Below the pieces are notes generated by a model. It did not search any database, was not told the DNA's origin, and was given only the letters and a program-made list of their open reading frames with translations. Both the position numbers and the translations under genes were made by a program. This document shows, one piece after another, positions 8,959-17,175 of a stretch of DNA of 64,000 nt. Location: positions 99,710 through 163,709 of the forward strand of contig NZ_JACXIY010000019.1 in the NCBI RefSeq assembly GCF_014705655.1, in the 5' to 3' direction. Source of the DNA: Paenibacillus arenilitoris. Its GTDB lineage: Bacteria > Bacillota > Bacilli > Paenibacillales > Paenibacillaceae. How positions within the stretch are numbered: the stretch's first letter is position 1; every line of letters begins with the position of its first letter.

Positions 8959-9687
8959 CTATGGACGGCTTTGCAGCGCGTAATAACTCCACGTATTCTC
9001 GAAGGCGCGGCGGTTCTCCGGACGGAACCGGACGCAGTAATCGTCGTCGCCGGCCTCCCCTTCCGCCGGCTCGACCGTCATCAGTACCGGCACGGAGGGG
9101 TACGTCTTCCGGGGATCGAGCGGATTCGGCGTATTGGACAGTACGAGCAGCACATCCATCTCCGTGCGCAGCGTGACGGTCGCCCCGGCCTCGCAATGAT
9201 CGGCGTCGAACCGCATGCCGCCCTCGTCGTCGCAGCTTACCTTCGAGAACAAGTTGACGACCGGCGACAGATCCCTCGGACCAAGGCCGCTGCGAACGAG
9301 CTCGACCTTCAGATTCTCCTCCCCGCTGCGCAGCCAATCGTTGCGCATCTCCTGATAGCGGGTCGCGCCGTACCTCGCGTCCGTCTCCGCCCGCGACGTG
9401 TAGCCGGCCATCGCATCATGCCAGCCGAGGCTGTCCTCGACGATGCTGGCCAGAACCCGGCCGTTGTCGCTGAGCAACGCGTGGCCGCGGGTCAAATGCG
9501 CCGTATGCTGCGCCTTCAGCGTATCGGGCATATTGTACTTCTCCGTCAAGTCGTCCGAGTTGAAGAGCAGCAGCGACACATTCGCTCCCGCCCCCTGCGC
9601 GGCAAAACGCAGCAGCTTTCCCCTTCCGATCTTGCCCGACCACTTTCCTCCGGGACTGATCGTCATGCTCCACTCGCCTTTCGTCAT
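8959..9687 (-). CDS. cgdA: DUF1989 protein, carboxyguanidine deiminase subunit (UAAP1 type)
   Basis: The 242-residue protein is the first gene of the guanidine operon and the larger of two DUF1989 partners. Visible family features are [60 protein letters not shown] and [23 protein letters not shown]. It is expected to form the carboxyguanidine deiminase complex with the following DUF1989 protein. ATG 9687 follows AAAAGGAGCGAG. About 60 bp upstream is the terminator of a guanidine-I riboswitch on the same strand, so expression should rise with guanidine. The names cgdA/cgdB follow the published pair; the order is my assumption. Confidence 0.88.
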   Translation of the reverse strand: MTKGEWSMTISPGGKWSGKIGRGKLLRFAAQGAGANVSLLLFNSDDLTEKYNMPDTLKAQHTAHLTRGHALLSDNGRVLASIVEDSLGWHDAMAGYTSRAETDARYGATRYQEMRNDWLRSGEENLKVELVRSGLGPRDLSPVVNLFSKVSCDDEGGMRFDADHCEAGATVTLRTEMDVLLVLSNTPNPLDPRKTYPSVPVLMTVEPAEGEAGDDDYCVRFRPENRRAFENTWSYYALQSRP

Positions 9688-9740
9688 GGCACTCGCTCCT
9701 TTTCGCTATCGATTCTTCGCCTGCGCGCCGCCCCGCGGAG

Positions 9741-9789
9741 AAACAAAAAGGGAGATATCGCAAGACGTGGCGTCTTGACGATATCTCCC
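9741..9789 (-). terminator. Riboswitch expression-platform terminator
   Basis: On the minus strand the outer stem pairs CGATATCTCCC (9779-9789) with GGGAGATATCG (9750-9760). An inner stem pairs CAAGACG (9761-9767) with CGTCTTG (9771-9777). The hairpin is followed by CTTTTTGTTT. The 5' arm is shared with the guanidine aptamer, giving a transcriptional ON switch. Confidence 0.85.
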
Positions 9790-9873
9790 AGGCTTTTATC
9801 CTTCCGTGTCGCTCCCGCGATGGGGGGCGGTTTACTCTCGGACCAGTCCCGGCATTCGCCGGCGGAACCCTAG
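9790..9873 (-). ncRNA. Guanidine-I (ykkC) riboswitch of the catabolic operon
   Basis: Read on the minus strand, the leader has the conserved ykkC class I strings in order: CTAGGGTTCCGCC (complement of 9861-9873), then CTGGTCCGAGAG, then ACACGGAAGGATAAAAGCC running into GGGAGATATC. These make up the guanidine aptamer core. The 3' end of the aptamer overlaps the 5' arm of the terminator at 9750-9789. Ligand binding should therefore block terminator formation and turn on the five-gene operon. Confidence 0.92.
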
Positions 9874-10021
9874 TAAACTAGCTATTCGGTTTGGTTTTAT
9901 GTGACTAAAGGTAACACACAACTCGAACTCCGTCAACAATTTTTGTAACAATACCTAACATAACTCTTTTCAAATCAAAAAACCCATGTTATATTACACT
10001 ACATCAAACCTCATACACGAT

Positions 10022-10115
10022 GTCTTCTAGGGTTCCGCGGCGCCTCGCCGGCCTGGTCCGAGAGAAGACGCACGGCGCGCGCCGTGTCCACGGAGGGACA
10101 AAAGCCCGGGAGAGA
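10022..10115 (+). ncRNA. Guanidine-I (ykkC) riboswitch of the permease gene
   Basis: The plus-strand leader has GTCTTCTAGGGTTCCGCGG, CTGGTCCGAGAGAAGAC, the variable GC-rich hairpin, CCACGGAGGGACAAAAGCCC and GGGAGAG. This is a textbook ykkC class I aptamer. P1 is formed by GTCTTC (10022-10027) with GAAGAC (10064-10069). It lies about 120 bp before the APC permease and is divergent from the other riboswitch. Confidence 0.94.
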
Positions 10116-10148
10116 TATCCATTGATATCCTCCCGGGCTTTATTTTTT
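10103..10148 (+). terminator. Riboswitch terminator before the permease
   Basis: AGCCCGGGAGAGATATC pairs with GATATCCTCCCGGGCT around a short CATT loop, followed by TTATTTTTTT. The 5' arm is part of the aptamer, so guanidine binding should allow read-through into the permease gene. Confidence 0.88.
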
Positions 10149-10268
10149 TAAAAATATAAGAAAGTATAAGTTTCTCTTTATACTCCGCTTATATTTCACC
10201 GCGAAACGAGCTTCTCCGCCAACGTACGGCGAAGCCGTTTACACTAGTAAGACTGGGGGATTATGAGG

Positions 10269-11615
10269 ATGACCGATCAACACGCAACCTTGCGCAGGAC
10301 GCTTTCGATGCGCCATATCGTTTATTTGGGGCTGGCATGGATGACGCCGATGATTTACTTCACCGTGTACGGCGTCGCTTACGAAAGCGCGGGAGGTATG
10401 CTGACACAAGCTTACCTGCTCGCATTCGTGGCCATTTTCTTCACCGCCGTAAGCTACGGCATCATGTCCAGAACGTATCCGACCTCGGGCTCGTCCTACA
10501 CGTACGTGGGCAAGAGCATCCATCCCTACATGGGCTTCCTTGTCGGATGGGCGATCCTTCTCGACTATTTGTTCTCGCCGCTCATCGCCTGCCTGACGTT
10601 CGGCATCTTCCTTAACGCCCAATTCCCTTCGGTTCCGGTATGGGCATGGATCGTCGGGCTGAACGTCGTTCTCGCCGCCATCAACATCCTCGGGGTCAAC
10701 TTCTCCGCGCAAATCAGCAAATGGTTCGTCTGGATTCAAATGTCGTTCGTCGGCGTCTTCTGCTTCTTCCTGATCAAAAACCTGTCCGGAGGCCCCGCCG
10801 TCCATCCGCTGCAGCCGATCGCCCAGACGGACATCCCGCTGACGGCGATATTGGCTGGCGCTTCCGTCATCTGCTTCTGCTTCCTCGGCTTCGATTCCGT
10901 TACGACGATGTCGGAGGAGACGAAGGATTCGGGCCGCGCCATCCCGCGCGCCATCCTCATCATCATTACATTAGCCGGCGTCTTGTATTTGACGCCTTCC
11001 TACTTAACGCAGCTCATCTATCCGAATCTGGCGTTCGAGCATAGCGATACGGCGGGGATGGAGCTCGTGAAGCTCGTCGGCGGCTCGGGGCTGTCCGCGC
11101 TGTTCGTCACCGTGCTCGTGTTCGCCATCTTTACGCAGGGCTTGTCCTCGTTCGCGACCGTTTCCCGGCTGCTGTACGTCATGGGGCGCGACGCCGTCCT
11201 TCCGAAGAAGGTGTTCGGGGCGCTGCATCCGAAATACCGGACGCCGGCGGTCAATATCGCGCTCGTCGCCGCCTTCTCGATGCTCGCCCTCGTCATCAGC
11301 CTCGACATCGCGGTGAAATGCGTAAGCTTCGGGGCGCTGACCGCCTTCACCTTCGTCAACCTGTCCGTCATCGTCCGCCTCTACATCAAGGAGAAGCGCC
11401 GTTCCTTCAAGCAGACGCTGCTCTACCTCGTCTGCCCGCTGATCGGCGCCTGCTTCATCGGCTGGCTGCTGTCGCTCCTCGACCGCCAAGCGCTATGGAT
11501 CGGCTTGTCCTGGGTACTGTTCGGCATCGTCTACCATGCCTTCCGCTATAAGCTGCAGCCGCTTCTCGCGCTGCCCAAGAAAGCCCGGGTTCCGTTCGCG
11601 CCGCGGCGGGACTGA
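10269..11615 (+). CDS. APC-superfamily permease under guanidine riboswitch control
   Basis: The protein of about 448 residues has twelve hydrophobic helices and amino acid/polyamine permease features: an unwound first helix region (HIVYLGLAWMTPMIYFTVYG), SGSSYTYVGKSIHP, GFDSVTTMSEETKDSGRAIPRA and DAVLPKKVFGALHPKYRTPA. It should be a secondary transporter in the cytoplasmic membrane. The guanidine riboswitch 120 bp upstream and the divergent degradation operon suggest uptake of guanidine or a guanidino compound; that substrate is inference. I prefer ATG 10269 because GGGGGA (10255-10260) is eight bases away. ATG 10263 is only two bases from it. The C-terminal tail is basic. Confidence 0.88.
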   Translation: MTDQHATLRRTLSMRHIVYLGLAWMTPMIYFTVYGVAYESAGGMLTQAYLLAFVAIFFTAVSYGIMSRTYPTSGSSYTYVGKSIHPYMGFLVGWAILLDYLFSPLIACLTFGIFLNAQFPSVPVWAWIVGLNVVLAAINILGVNFSAQISKWFVWIQMSFVGVFCFFLIKNLSGGPAVHPLQPIAQTDIPLTAILAGASVICFCFLGFDSVTTMSEETKDSGRAIPRAILIIITLAGVLYLTPSYLTQLIYPNLAFEHSDTAGMELVKLVGGSGLSALFVTVLVFAIFTQGLSSFATVSRLLYVMGRDAVLPKKVFGALHPKYRTPAVNIALVAAFSMLALVISLDIAVKCVSFGALTAFTFVNLSVIVRLYIKEKRRSFKQTLLYLVCPLIGACFIGWLLSLLDRQALWIGLSWVLFGIVYHAFRYKLQPLLALPKKARVPFAPRRD

Positions 11616-11678
11616 AGCGAACTACGAAGGGGACTGTCCCGAATGCCGGTTTGTTTGCGGGATGAACGGTTCGCAGAT

Positions 11679-11935
11679 GAAGCGACTCATGCCTATGCCT
11701 CGACGTGATCTGCCCCCAGGCAGCGCGTCTCATACCGAGCCTGCAGATGCGCAGGCTTTTGGTCGCTCCATGCGCGCTGCGAATCAAATGCGTGTGAATG
11801 TGCAGCCTTTTTCGCGTGGTAAGCACAAAAGAGAGGCTCACGTCCCGGAAAGCCTGCACTTCCGCAGGCTCTCCGTTCGACTGCCTCATCGATGGCGCAA
11901 AGACTGCACAATCGCAGTCTTGTGCTTATCGGATG
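11679..11935. repeat. Multi-hairpin intergenic repeat, copy A
   Basis: This 257-bp non-coding block is closely similar, in inverted orientation, to 26983-27248. It holds four short hairpins: CTGCC/GGCAG at 11710-11723, GCCTGC/GCAGGC at 11739-11756 and 11853-11870, and GACTGC/GCAGTC at 11902-11919. The last three each have six-base loops. The 15-mer TGGTAAGCACAAAAG is identical in both copies. Small open frames across it are not conserved between copies, so it is better read as a structured RNA or DNA element. The rest of the gap 11616-12016 shows nothing else definite. Confidence 0.7.
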
Positions 11936-12016
11936 CCCGCTCTAGGTCAAGGCGGTTTCGGAAAAAAAGAAAAAGGCTTGAAACCGCTCATCAGGGAGCC
12001 GCCCGAGCCTCGAGCA

Positions 12017-12889
12017 TTACTTCCTAACACTTGATAATACCCGTTCGAAATAGACGCAATTAAGCAGCACCGCGACGTCCGAAGCCGCGAACACCAGTAA
12101 ATCCCATACGTGCGTGAACGTAAAGAGCTGAAGCCGGATCAGGACGAAGTAGCTTGCCCACATCGCGAGCGGAACCGACGCCTTGATCGCCCAATGAAGC
12201 CTGCAATAACAAACGACCGCCACCAGGAAGCTCGCGATAAAGCAATCGATGAGAATGACCATGACCGTGTTCCTTGCCGGATCGTCGAACCAATGGACGG
12301 CAAACCGGTAATGGCCGGCCAAGGTCGGGATTGCGATAATATCGGTATAAAGCGTATAGGTCATACTGAACAAGGTGAAAAACCGAATAAAGCGGGACGA
12401 TACCCAAAGCAGGCTGTCGTACCACTTTTTCGTCATCAGAAAATAAAGGAACAAGCCTATCGCGGTATACGCCGGATTCCACCAATTCAGCTTATAGATG
12501 CCGATCGCCAGAAAAATAAGCTCGATGCCGACGAACATCGCGGTCAGCAGCAGGACCGGCGCAACGCCGAGCCCGAACGCGGCGATGGACACCGCTACCG
12601 TCGAAACGAGAAACCGCTGCGAAATGTAGGCGCCCAGCGTCATATCGTAGTACCCGTTCTCTAATATTTGCGGATAATATTCGTAGCTTTGCAGCCAGAA
12701 AAAAATGATGTTTTCCAAAAAGCCCGCCATGCCGCTCATGCAAAAAAATAACGCGACGAGCTTCATGTCTCTTTTCTTCCATAAGGTATAAGCAAGCAAA
12801 ATGACGCAAAGCACGGCCGGTATTAGGAACCAAACGGCGTTCCCCGCAAGTAAATTCACTCTCAATTGAAGTAGCGGCGGCAGCTGCAT
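12017..12889 (-). CDS. Multi-pass membrane protein of unknown function
   Basis: The 290-residue protein has about eight hydrophobic segments from residue 15 to the end (for example AVWFLIPAVLCVILLAYTLW and VMVILIDCFIASFLVAVVCY). I recognise no catalytic motif. ATG 12889 follows GGGAGGCCTGT. It stands alone between the repeat element and the FMN reductase gene. Its topology recalls other Bacillales membrane proteins of about 290 residues, including the one at 32776-33645, but I could not establish homology by eye. Confidence 0.75.
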   Translation of the reverse strand: MQLPPLLQLRVNLLAGNAVWFLIPAVLCVILLAYTLWKKRDMKLVALFFCMSGMAGFLENIIFFWLQSYEYYPQILENGYYDMTLGAYISQRFLVSTVAVSIAAFGLGVAPVLLLTAMFVGIELIFLAIGIYKLNWWNPAYTAIGLFLYFLMTKKWYDSLLWVSSRFIRFFTLFSMTYTLYTDIIAIPTLAGHYRFAVHWFDDPARNTVMVILIDCFIASFLVAVVCYCRLHWAIKASVPLAMWASYFVLIRLQLFTFTHVWDLLVFAASDVAVLLNCVYFERVLSSVRK

Positions 12890-13014
12890 ACAGGCCTCCC
12901 GGGCAAGATGTGATCGGACGCGTTATCACCATTATGGTTGGAATCGGGCCAAAGTATTCGATCGGACCTGGACGGGGGGCGATGAGGCTACCGCGCCGCC
13001 GGCGAGAGGCAATG

Positions 13015-13048
13015 AAAAAAAGCCCTTCCGCTCGATTCGCGGAAGGGC
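13015..13048 (-). terminator. Rho-independent terminator of the FMN reductase gene
   Basis: GCCCTTCCGC (13022-13031) pairs with GCGGAAGGGC (13039-13048). On the minus strand the stem is followed by seven T residues. It ends about ten bases after the stop of the reductase gene. Confidence 0.9.
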
Positions 13049-13058
13049 CATTCTTGTC

Positions 13059-13601
13059 CTATTGTCTTAACGTTTTCAAAGCGCCGCTCCAGGCAAGCAC
13101 TTGATCGAGCATGCCGTTCACGTTCGTCAGATGCAAATCCGCCGGTTTGAACACGGTATAATTCTCGAAATCGGTGAACAGCGACAGAGCCGGATGGATG
13201 CGCACGTCGGCGATGGACAATTCGCCCAGGATGCCGCGCAGATGCTCGGCCGCGCGCCCGCCCCCCACGGAGCCGTAGCTCACGATGCCGGCCGCTTTGT
13301 CGTTCCAGGCTTCGCGGGCGTAATCGAGCGCGTTCTTCAAGGCGCCCGAAATGCTGTGGTTGTATTCCGAGACGATGAAGACGAAGCCGTCGAGGCTTGC
13401 CAGCTTCTCGTTCCACTTCGCCGCTTGTTCCGTCGCGTCGGCTTCGCCGAGCAGCGGAAGCTTGTACTCCGCGATATCGACGATCTCGTAATTCGCGTCG
13501 CCGCGCTTGTCGGCGATGCCCTTCACCCATTCCCCCACCTGTGGACTAACGCGCCCTTGGCGAGTGCTTCCCAAAATAATTCCGATATTCAGCTTTGACA
13601 T
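13059..13601 (-). CDS. NADPH-dependent FMN reductase family protein
   Basis: The 180-residue flavodoxin-like protein begins NIGIILGSTRQGRVSPQVGEW, where the GSTRxGR loop binds the FMN phosphate. It contains DGFVFIVSEYNHSISGALKNALD and GIVSYGSVGGGRAAEHLR, the family's second and third cofactor loops. Members reduce FMN, azo dyes, quinones or chromate using NAD(P)H in the cytoplasm. Length is normal. ATG 13601 follows GGAGGGAAG. It has its own terminator and seems to be a single-gene unit. The physiological substrate is unknown. Confidence 0.9.
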   Translation of the reverse strand: MSKLNIGIILGSTRQGRVSPQVGEWVKGIADKRGDANYEIVDIAEYKLPLLGEADATEQAAKWNEKLASLDGFVFIVSEYNHSISGALKNALDYAREAWNDKAAGIVSYGSVGGGRAAEHLRGILGELSIADVRIHPALSLFTDFENYTVFKPADLHLTNVNGMLDQVLAWSGALKTLRQ

Positions 13602-13695
13602 GTTCTTCCCTCCTGATTTGCCATAATTTGAAAGGAAATCCCCTTCTATTTGCCATTATTACATGATGTTCAATGAAAAACAAATGATGAATTTC

Positions 13696-13932
13696 TTAAA
13701 CGAATCGCTTCTTATAAAGGCTTGGCGGCACGCCGACCGAACCGCGGAACACCCTGCTGAAATACAAAGGATTCTCGTAGCCGACGATGGAGGCGACCTC
13801 CTTGACGCTAAGGGAAGACTCCAAGAGCAGCTTCTTCGCCTCGTTCATGCGGTTATCGGTCAAATATTTCACCGGCGTCGTGCCGGTCGCTTCCTTAAAC
13901 TTATGAATAAACCGGAAGAGGCGGGCAGGGTC
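13696..13932 (-). pseudogene. AraC-family regulator, C-terminal remnant
   Basis: Minus-strand translation gives FRFIHKFKEATGTTPVKYL, then NRMNEAKKLLLESSLSVKEV and ASIVGYENPLYFSRVFRGSV, ending at a TAA at 13696-13698. This is the second half of an AraC-type double HTH. The N-terminal effector domain and the first HTH are gone. At about 13925 the sequence changes into the inside of a GH2 gene on the other strand. The reading is clear, and the gene cannot be functional. Confidence 0.85.
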
Positions 13933-14778
13933 ATTTACGGCAGCGAGAGCGGCTCCGGCTTGGAAGCTTGGCTCGCCGTCAGGGACAACGACGCGATGAG
14001 CGCCCAGTTCATCTGGACCGGCATCGATTATTTAGGCGAGGCGAGGGGATGGCCCGTGCGCGTCGCGCAGGCCGGCTTCCTGGACCTTGCCGGCTTCAAG
14101 AAGACGAGCTACCACTACCGCCGGAGCTTATGGAGCGAGGAGCCGGCCGTCTTCCTCGCGGCGATGAAGCAGGACGAACCCGAGCTTGGCGCAAGGGGCA
14201 GATGGAGCGGCGGCGTCCCGCATTGGAACTGGGAAGCCGGCGAGCGGCTGAGAGTCGCCTGCCATACCAACTGCGAGGAGGCGGAGCTCTTCCTTAACGG
14301 ACGATCTTTGGGAACGAGGAAGCTTGCGGACGCGCCGCGGCTGTACCTAACATGGGAAGTCCCATTCGAGGAAGGGACGTTGGAAGCCGCCGCCAAAGGC
14401 AAAGACGGCAAGCTGCATTCGTATGCGCTTCATACGGCCTCCAAGCCGACGAAGCTTGCGCTTAGCGTCGATGATGCGGAGCTGAAAGCCGACGGCCAGG
14501 ATATCGCCCACGTCGAGATCCAGGTGGCTGACCGCGACGGCAATCCCGTCTATCTGGCGGATCATCCGATTACGCTGTCCGTTGAAGGCCCCGGCGAAAT
14601 CATCGGGATGGAGAACGGGGACGTTCAGGATTTGGAGCCTTACAGCTCCAGGACGAGAAAAGCTTATCGCGGCAGGCTTCTCGCTTATGTCCGCGCGACG
14701 ACTTCGGCGGGCCGGATCGTCGTGACGGCCGAGTCGCCGGGGCTCGAGCCGGCCCGGGCGGCGATTACGGCCGGATAG
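13921..14778 (+). pseudogene. GH2 beta-galactosidase-like, C-terminal remnant
   Basis: From about 13925 the plus strand encodes the end of a glycoside hydrolase family 2 enzyme: VIYGSESGSGLEAWLAVRDN, then AMSAQFIWTGIDYLGEARGW (end of the TIM barrel), then two beta-rich C-terminal domains with CEEAELFLNGRSLGTRKL and DDAELKADGQDIAHVEIQV. The N-terminal sugar-binding domain and most of the barrel with both catalytic glutamates are absent. The frame stays open upstream to 13663, but those codons are antisense to the AraC remnant, so the apparent 371-residue protein is an artefact of a deletion. A terminator follows at 14787. Confidence 0.85.
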
Positions 14779-14786
14779 CCGTTAAC

Positions 14787-14842
14787 GAAACGAGACCGCT
14801 CCATGCGCAAGGCTTGCGCGCGGAGCGGTCTCGTTCTCTTTT
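14787..14842. terminator. Strong hairpin terminator after the GH2 remnant
   Basis: AACGAGACCGCTCC pairs with CGGAGCGGTCTCGTT across an inner GCGC-rich loop, and CTCTTTTTT follows on the plus strand. It ends directly beside the 3' end of the convergent frameshifted gene and may serve both. Confidence 0.8.
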
Positions 14843-14843
14843 T

Positions 14844-15294
14844 TCAACCTGCTTGACCGAAAAAATAAAAGAAGCCCAGCAATAGCAGCGTCAGGAGTAT
14901 CCCAAAAAACAGCGTCCTTCCTTTGGGCGCGGGACCCTCTCGAAGAACCTGCACGCCTAAGGGCAGGAACGCGGCGCACAGCCCCGCCGCCGCAAGGAAC
15001 GAGAACCCATAGCGCCCAGCCCGGCCTTGTCGCGCTTATCTTCTTCGACAGCAGAATAACGGCCGGCAGCAGAAGGATATTCCCCGCCGCGAACGCGCTG
15101 TAGGACGCGGTCATTAACGCGGGATGTTCTTGATAGGCCAAAAGCTGGTCGGGGAAGAAAAAATGAAACTTGTACCGGAGCGCTACGCCAATCATAAGCA
15201 ATAGCGGACCTAGAAGGCATGCCACCCCGCCCAGCCACCGCCCGGGGAAGCCGCGGAACGGATCCGGTTTATCTACTTGAATAGCATTGCGCAT
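14844..15294 (-). pseudogene. Small membrane protein at the end of the Ytr-like operon, frameshifted
   Basis: From ATG 15294 one frame reads MRNAIQVDKPDPFRGFPGRW and three hydrophobic stretches up to about 15030. Beyond that point it becomes low-complexity Arg/Gly. Another frame then continues sensibly as GRYGFSFLAAAGLCAAFLPL, later TLFFGILLTLLLLGFFYFFG, to a TGA at 14844-14846. A single indel between about 15010 and 15045 joins them into a four-helix membrane protein of about 150 residues. It could be a real mutation or a sequencing error. It starts two bases after the stop of the ABC permease gene and so is the last gene of that operon. No family recognised. Confidence 0.65.
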
Positions 15295-15296
15295 GC

Positions 15297-16241
15297 TTAC
15301 GACGCCACGTCCCTGCGGGTGAACACGAGCCAGGAGACGAGATTGAACACGATGAAATAGGCGGCCAATACGGCGATCGAGAAGGCGAGCGTCATCCCTT
15401 CCTGATAAGGACGGCCGACCAAATACGCCGATAAGTCGATGTTGGCGAACAGGACGTATTTGCTCCATTCGTAGCGCCGGATAAACTCCGTCAGCAGCGT
15501 GCCGGCGAATAAGGCGAAGATCGAGAAGCCGATCGCCATGGCGCTGCTGCGGAACGCGGCGGAAATCATGAAGGCCATCGTGACGAACATGATCGTGGAC
15601 ACGCCGTTCAGCAAATACGACTGCCACAGATTGGCGAACATGTTCCGTTCGACGATCTGCCCTTGCCCGTCAACGGTCACGAGCTGCAGGCCCATATGCT
15701 GGAACTGATAGAGCAGGCCGTTCACCATGACGGATACGACGAACAGGATGACAAGCAGCAGCAAGCCGAACATGAGCATCGAAATATATTTGGACAACAA
15801 AATTTTGAGCCTGCTCGCGGGGCGGATGAGCAGCAGCTTGATCGTGCCGGACGTGAATTCCCCGGCCAGGCTGTCCCCGGCCACGATGACGGTGAACAGC
15901 GTGATCAGGACGACCAGCTCGGCCGAGCCGTTAATGCCGTCCCACATCGTGCCGGACTCCGGCCGGATGTCATGCGCGAGCCGGTAGTCGTTGACCGTCA
16001 TTTGCCTCTGGATGTACGTCTTGTTCTCCTCTTCCGTGTCCGGATCGTTCAGGTTCGCCGCATACTGCCGGTTTTCCTCCGTCAATTGCTCCTGCCACGT
16101 GCCTTCCGGCGCTTCCTTCGTGTCGTAATACCATTCCACGATGCTGCCGAGCAGAACGGCCCCGATCATGAGGCCCACCATGATCCAGGTGCGCCAGCGG
16201 CGATACAGCTTCATATTTTCGTTCAAAATCAAATTAACCAA
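15297..16241 (-). CDS. ABC-2 type transporter permease
   Basis: The 314-residue protein has an N-terminal membrane anchor (residues about 17-38), a long extracytoplasmic loop rich in Glu/Asn/Thr (about 40-100) and five further helices. This is the ABC-2 permease layout seen with BcrA-like ATPases. It overlaps the ATPase gene upstream by eight bases, so the two are translationally coupled. It is the second exporter half of the GntR-headed operon. The cargo is not evident; related Bacillus operons respond to cell-wall-active peptides. Confidence 0.85.
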   Translation of the reverse strand: MVNLILNENMKLYRRWRTWIMVGLMIGAVLLGSIVEWYYDTKEAPEGTWQEQLTEENRQYAANLNDPDTEEENKTYIQRQMTVNDYRLAHDIRPESGTMWDGINGSAELVVLITLFTVIVAGDSLAGEFTSGTIKLLLIRPASRLKILLSKYISMLMFGLLLLVILFVVSVMVNGLLYQFQHMGLQLVTVDGQGQIVERNMFANLWQSYLLNGVSTIMFVTMAFMISAAFRSSAMAIGFSIFALFAGTLLTEFIRRYEWSKYVLFANIDLSAYLVGRPYQEGMTLAFSIAVLAAYFIVFNLVSWLVFTRRDVAS

Positions 16242-17163
16242 TTTGCTCGCCTCCCGTCATTTCGAGGAACCGGTCTTCCAGCGACTGCTGCCGCGCGCGG
16301 ACGCCGTATATGCGTATGTCGTTCCGGACGAGCCGCTCCACGATCTCGGGTATGCGATCCCGCTCGGCCGTCACCTCGAGTCCTTCCGGAGCGCGATGAA
16401 CCGCCCCCACGCCCTCCATGTCAGACAATGCGGCGAGAGCCCGTTCGGAAGGCAATGCTTCGATCAGGAAGGTTTGCGACGCATCGCCGGCGCCGATGAA
16501 ATCGCCGATCAGCTTCACGTCGACGAGCTTCCCTTTGTTCAAAATCGCCACCCGGTCGCACATCAGCTCCATCTCGGAGAGCAGGTGGCTCGATACGATG
16601 ACGGTGATTCCTTCTCTCCGGGTCAGCTGGCGCAAATAGTCGCGCAGCTCGCGAATGCCCGCCGGATCGAGACCGTTCGTCGGCTCGTCGAGAATGAGCA
16701 GGGACGGCTTGTGCAGCAGCGCCTGCGCGACGCCGAGCCGCTGGCGCATGCCAAGGGAATATTTGCCCACTTTGTCGTGTATGCGGTTCTCCAGCTTCAC
16801 GAGCGAGACAACCTCGTCGATTCTTTGCTTCGAGATGCCCGGTATCATCCGCGCGAAATGGATCAGGTTATGATAGCCGCTCAAAAATTTATACATTTCC
16901 GGATTTTCCACGATCGCGCCGACGTGGCGGATCGCCTGCTCGAACTCGCTCTTCACGTTTTTCCCTTTAATCCGGATTTCGCCCTCGCCGATCGACATCA
17001 AGCCGACCATCATGCGGATCGTCGTCGTCTTGCCGGCTCCGTTCGGGCCGAGAAAGCCGAAAATTTCCCCCTGCGGCACGTCGAACGACAAGTTGTCGAT
17101 GATCGTGGCCCGCCCGATTTTTTTGGTCACGCCTCGCAAGCTTACGATTGGTTCTTGGCTCAT
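16234..17163 (-). CDS. ABC transporter ATP-binding protein (BcrA type)
   Basis: The 309-residue ATPase has Walker A FLGPNGAGKTTT (residues about 37-48), the signature YSLGMRQRLG, Walker B LLILDEPTNGLD, and the H-loop SSHLLSEME. A C-terminal extension of about 90 residues, as in BcrA/NatA ATPases, follows. ATG 17163 follows AAGGAGGTTCCC. It drives the permease encoded immediately downstream with an eight-base overlap. It is the second of two ATPases in the operon. Confidence 0.93.
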   Translation of the reverse strand: MSQEPIVSLRGVTKKIGRATIIDNLSFDVPQGEIFGFLGPNGAGKTTTIRMMVGLMSIGEGEIRIKGKNVKSEFEQAIRHVGAIVENPEMYKFLSGYHNLIHFARMIPGISKQRIDEVVSLVKLENRIHDKVGKYSLGMRQRLGVAQALLHKPSLLILDEPTNGLDPAGIRELRDYLRQLTRREGITVIVSSHLLSEMELMCDRVAILNKGKLVDVKLIGDFIGAGDASQTFLIEALPSERALAALSDMEGVGAVHRAPEGLEVTAERDRIPEIVERLVRNDIRIYGVRARQQSLEDRFLEMTGGEQIG

Positions 17164-17175
17164 ATGGGAACCTCC

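Noticed and set aside
11679..11935. CRISPR-like array or small protein gene
   Set aside because: The short hairpins are unequal in sequence and spacing and there are no constant repeats with unique spacers. The open frames differ between the two copies.
12017..12889. Paralogue of the membrane protein at 32776-33645
   Set aside because: Similar length and helix count only. I could not find a shared motif by eye.
13663..14778. Single 371-residue gene
   Set aside because: Its first 90 codons are antisense to an AraC HTH remnant and only the rest is GH2. It is two broken genes read through one frame.
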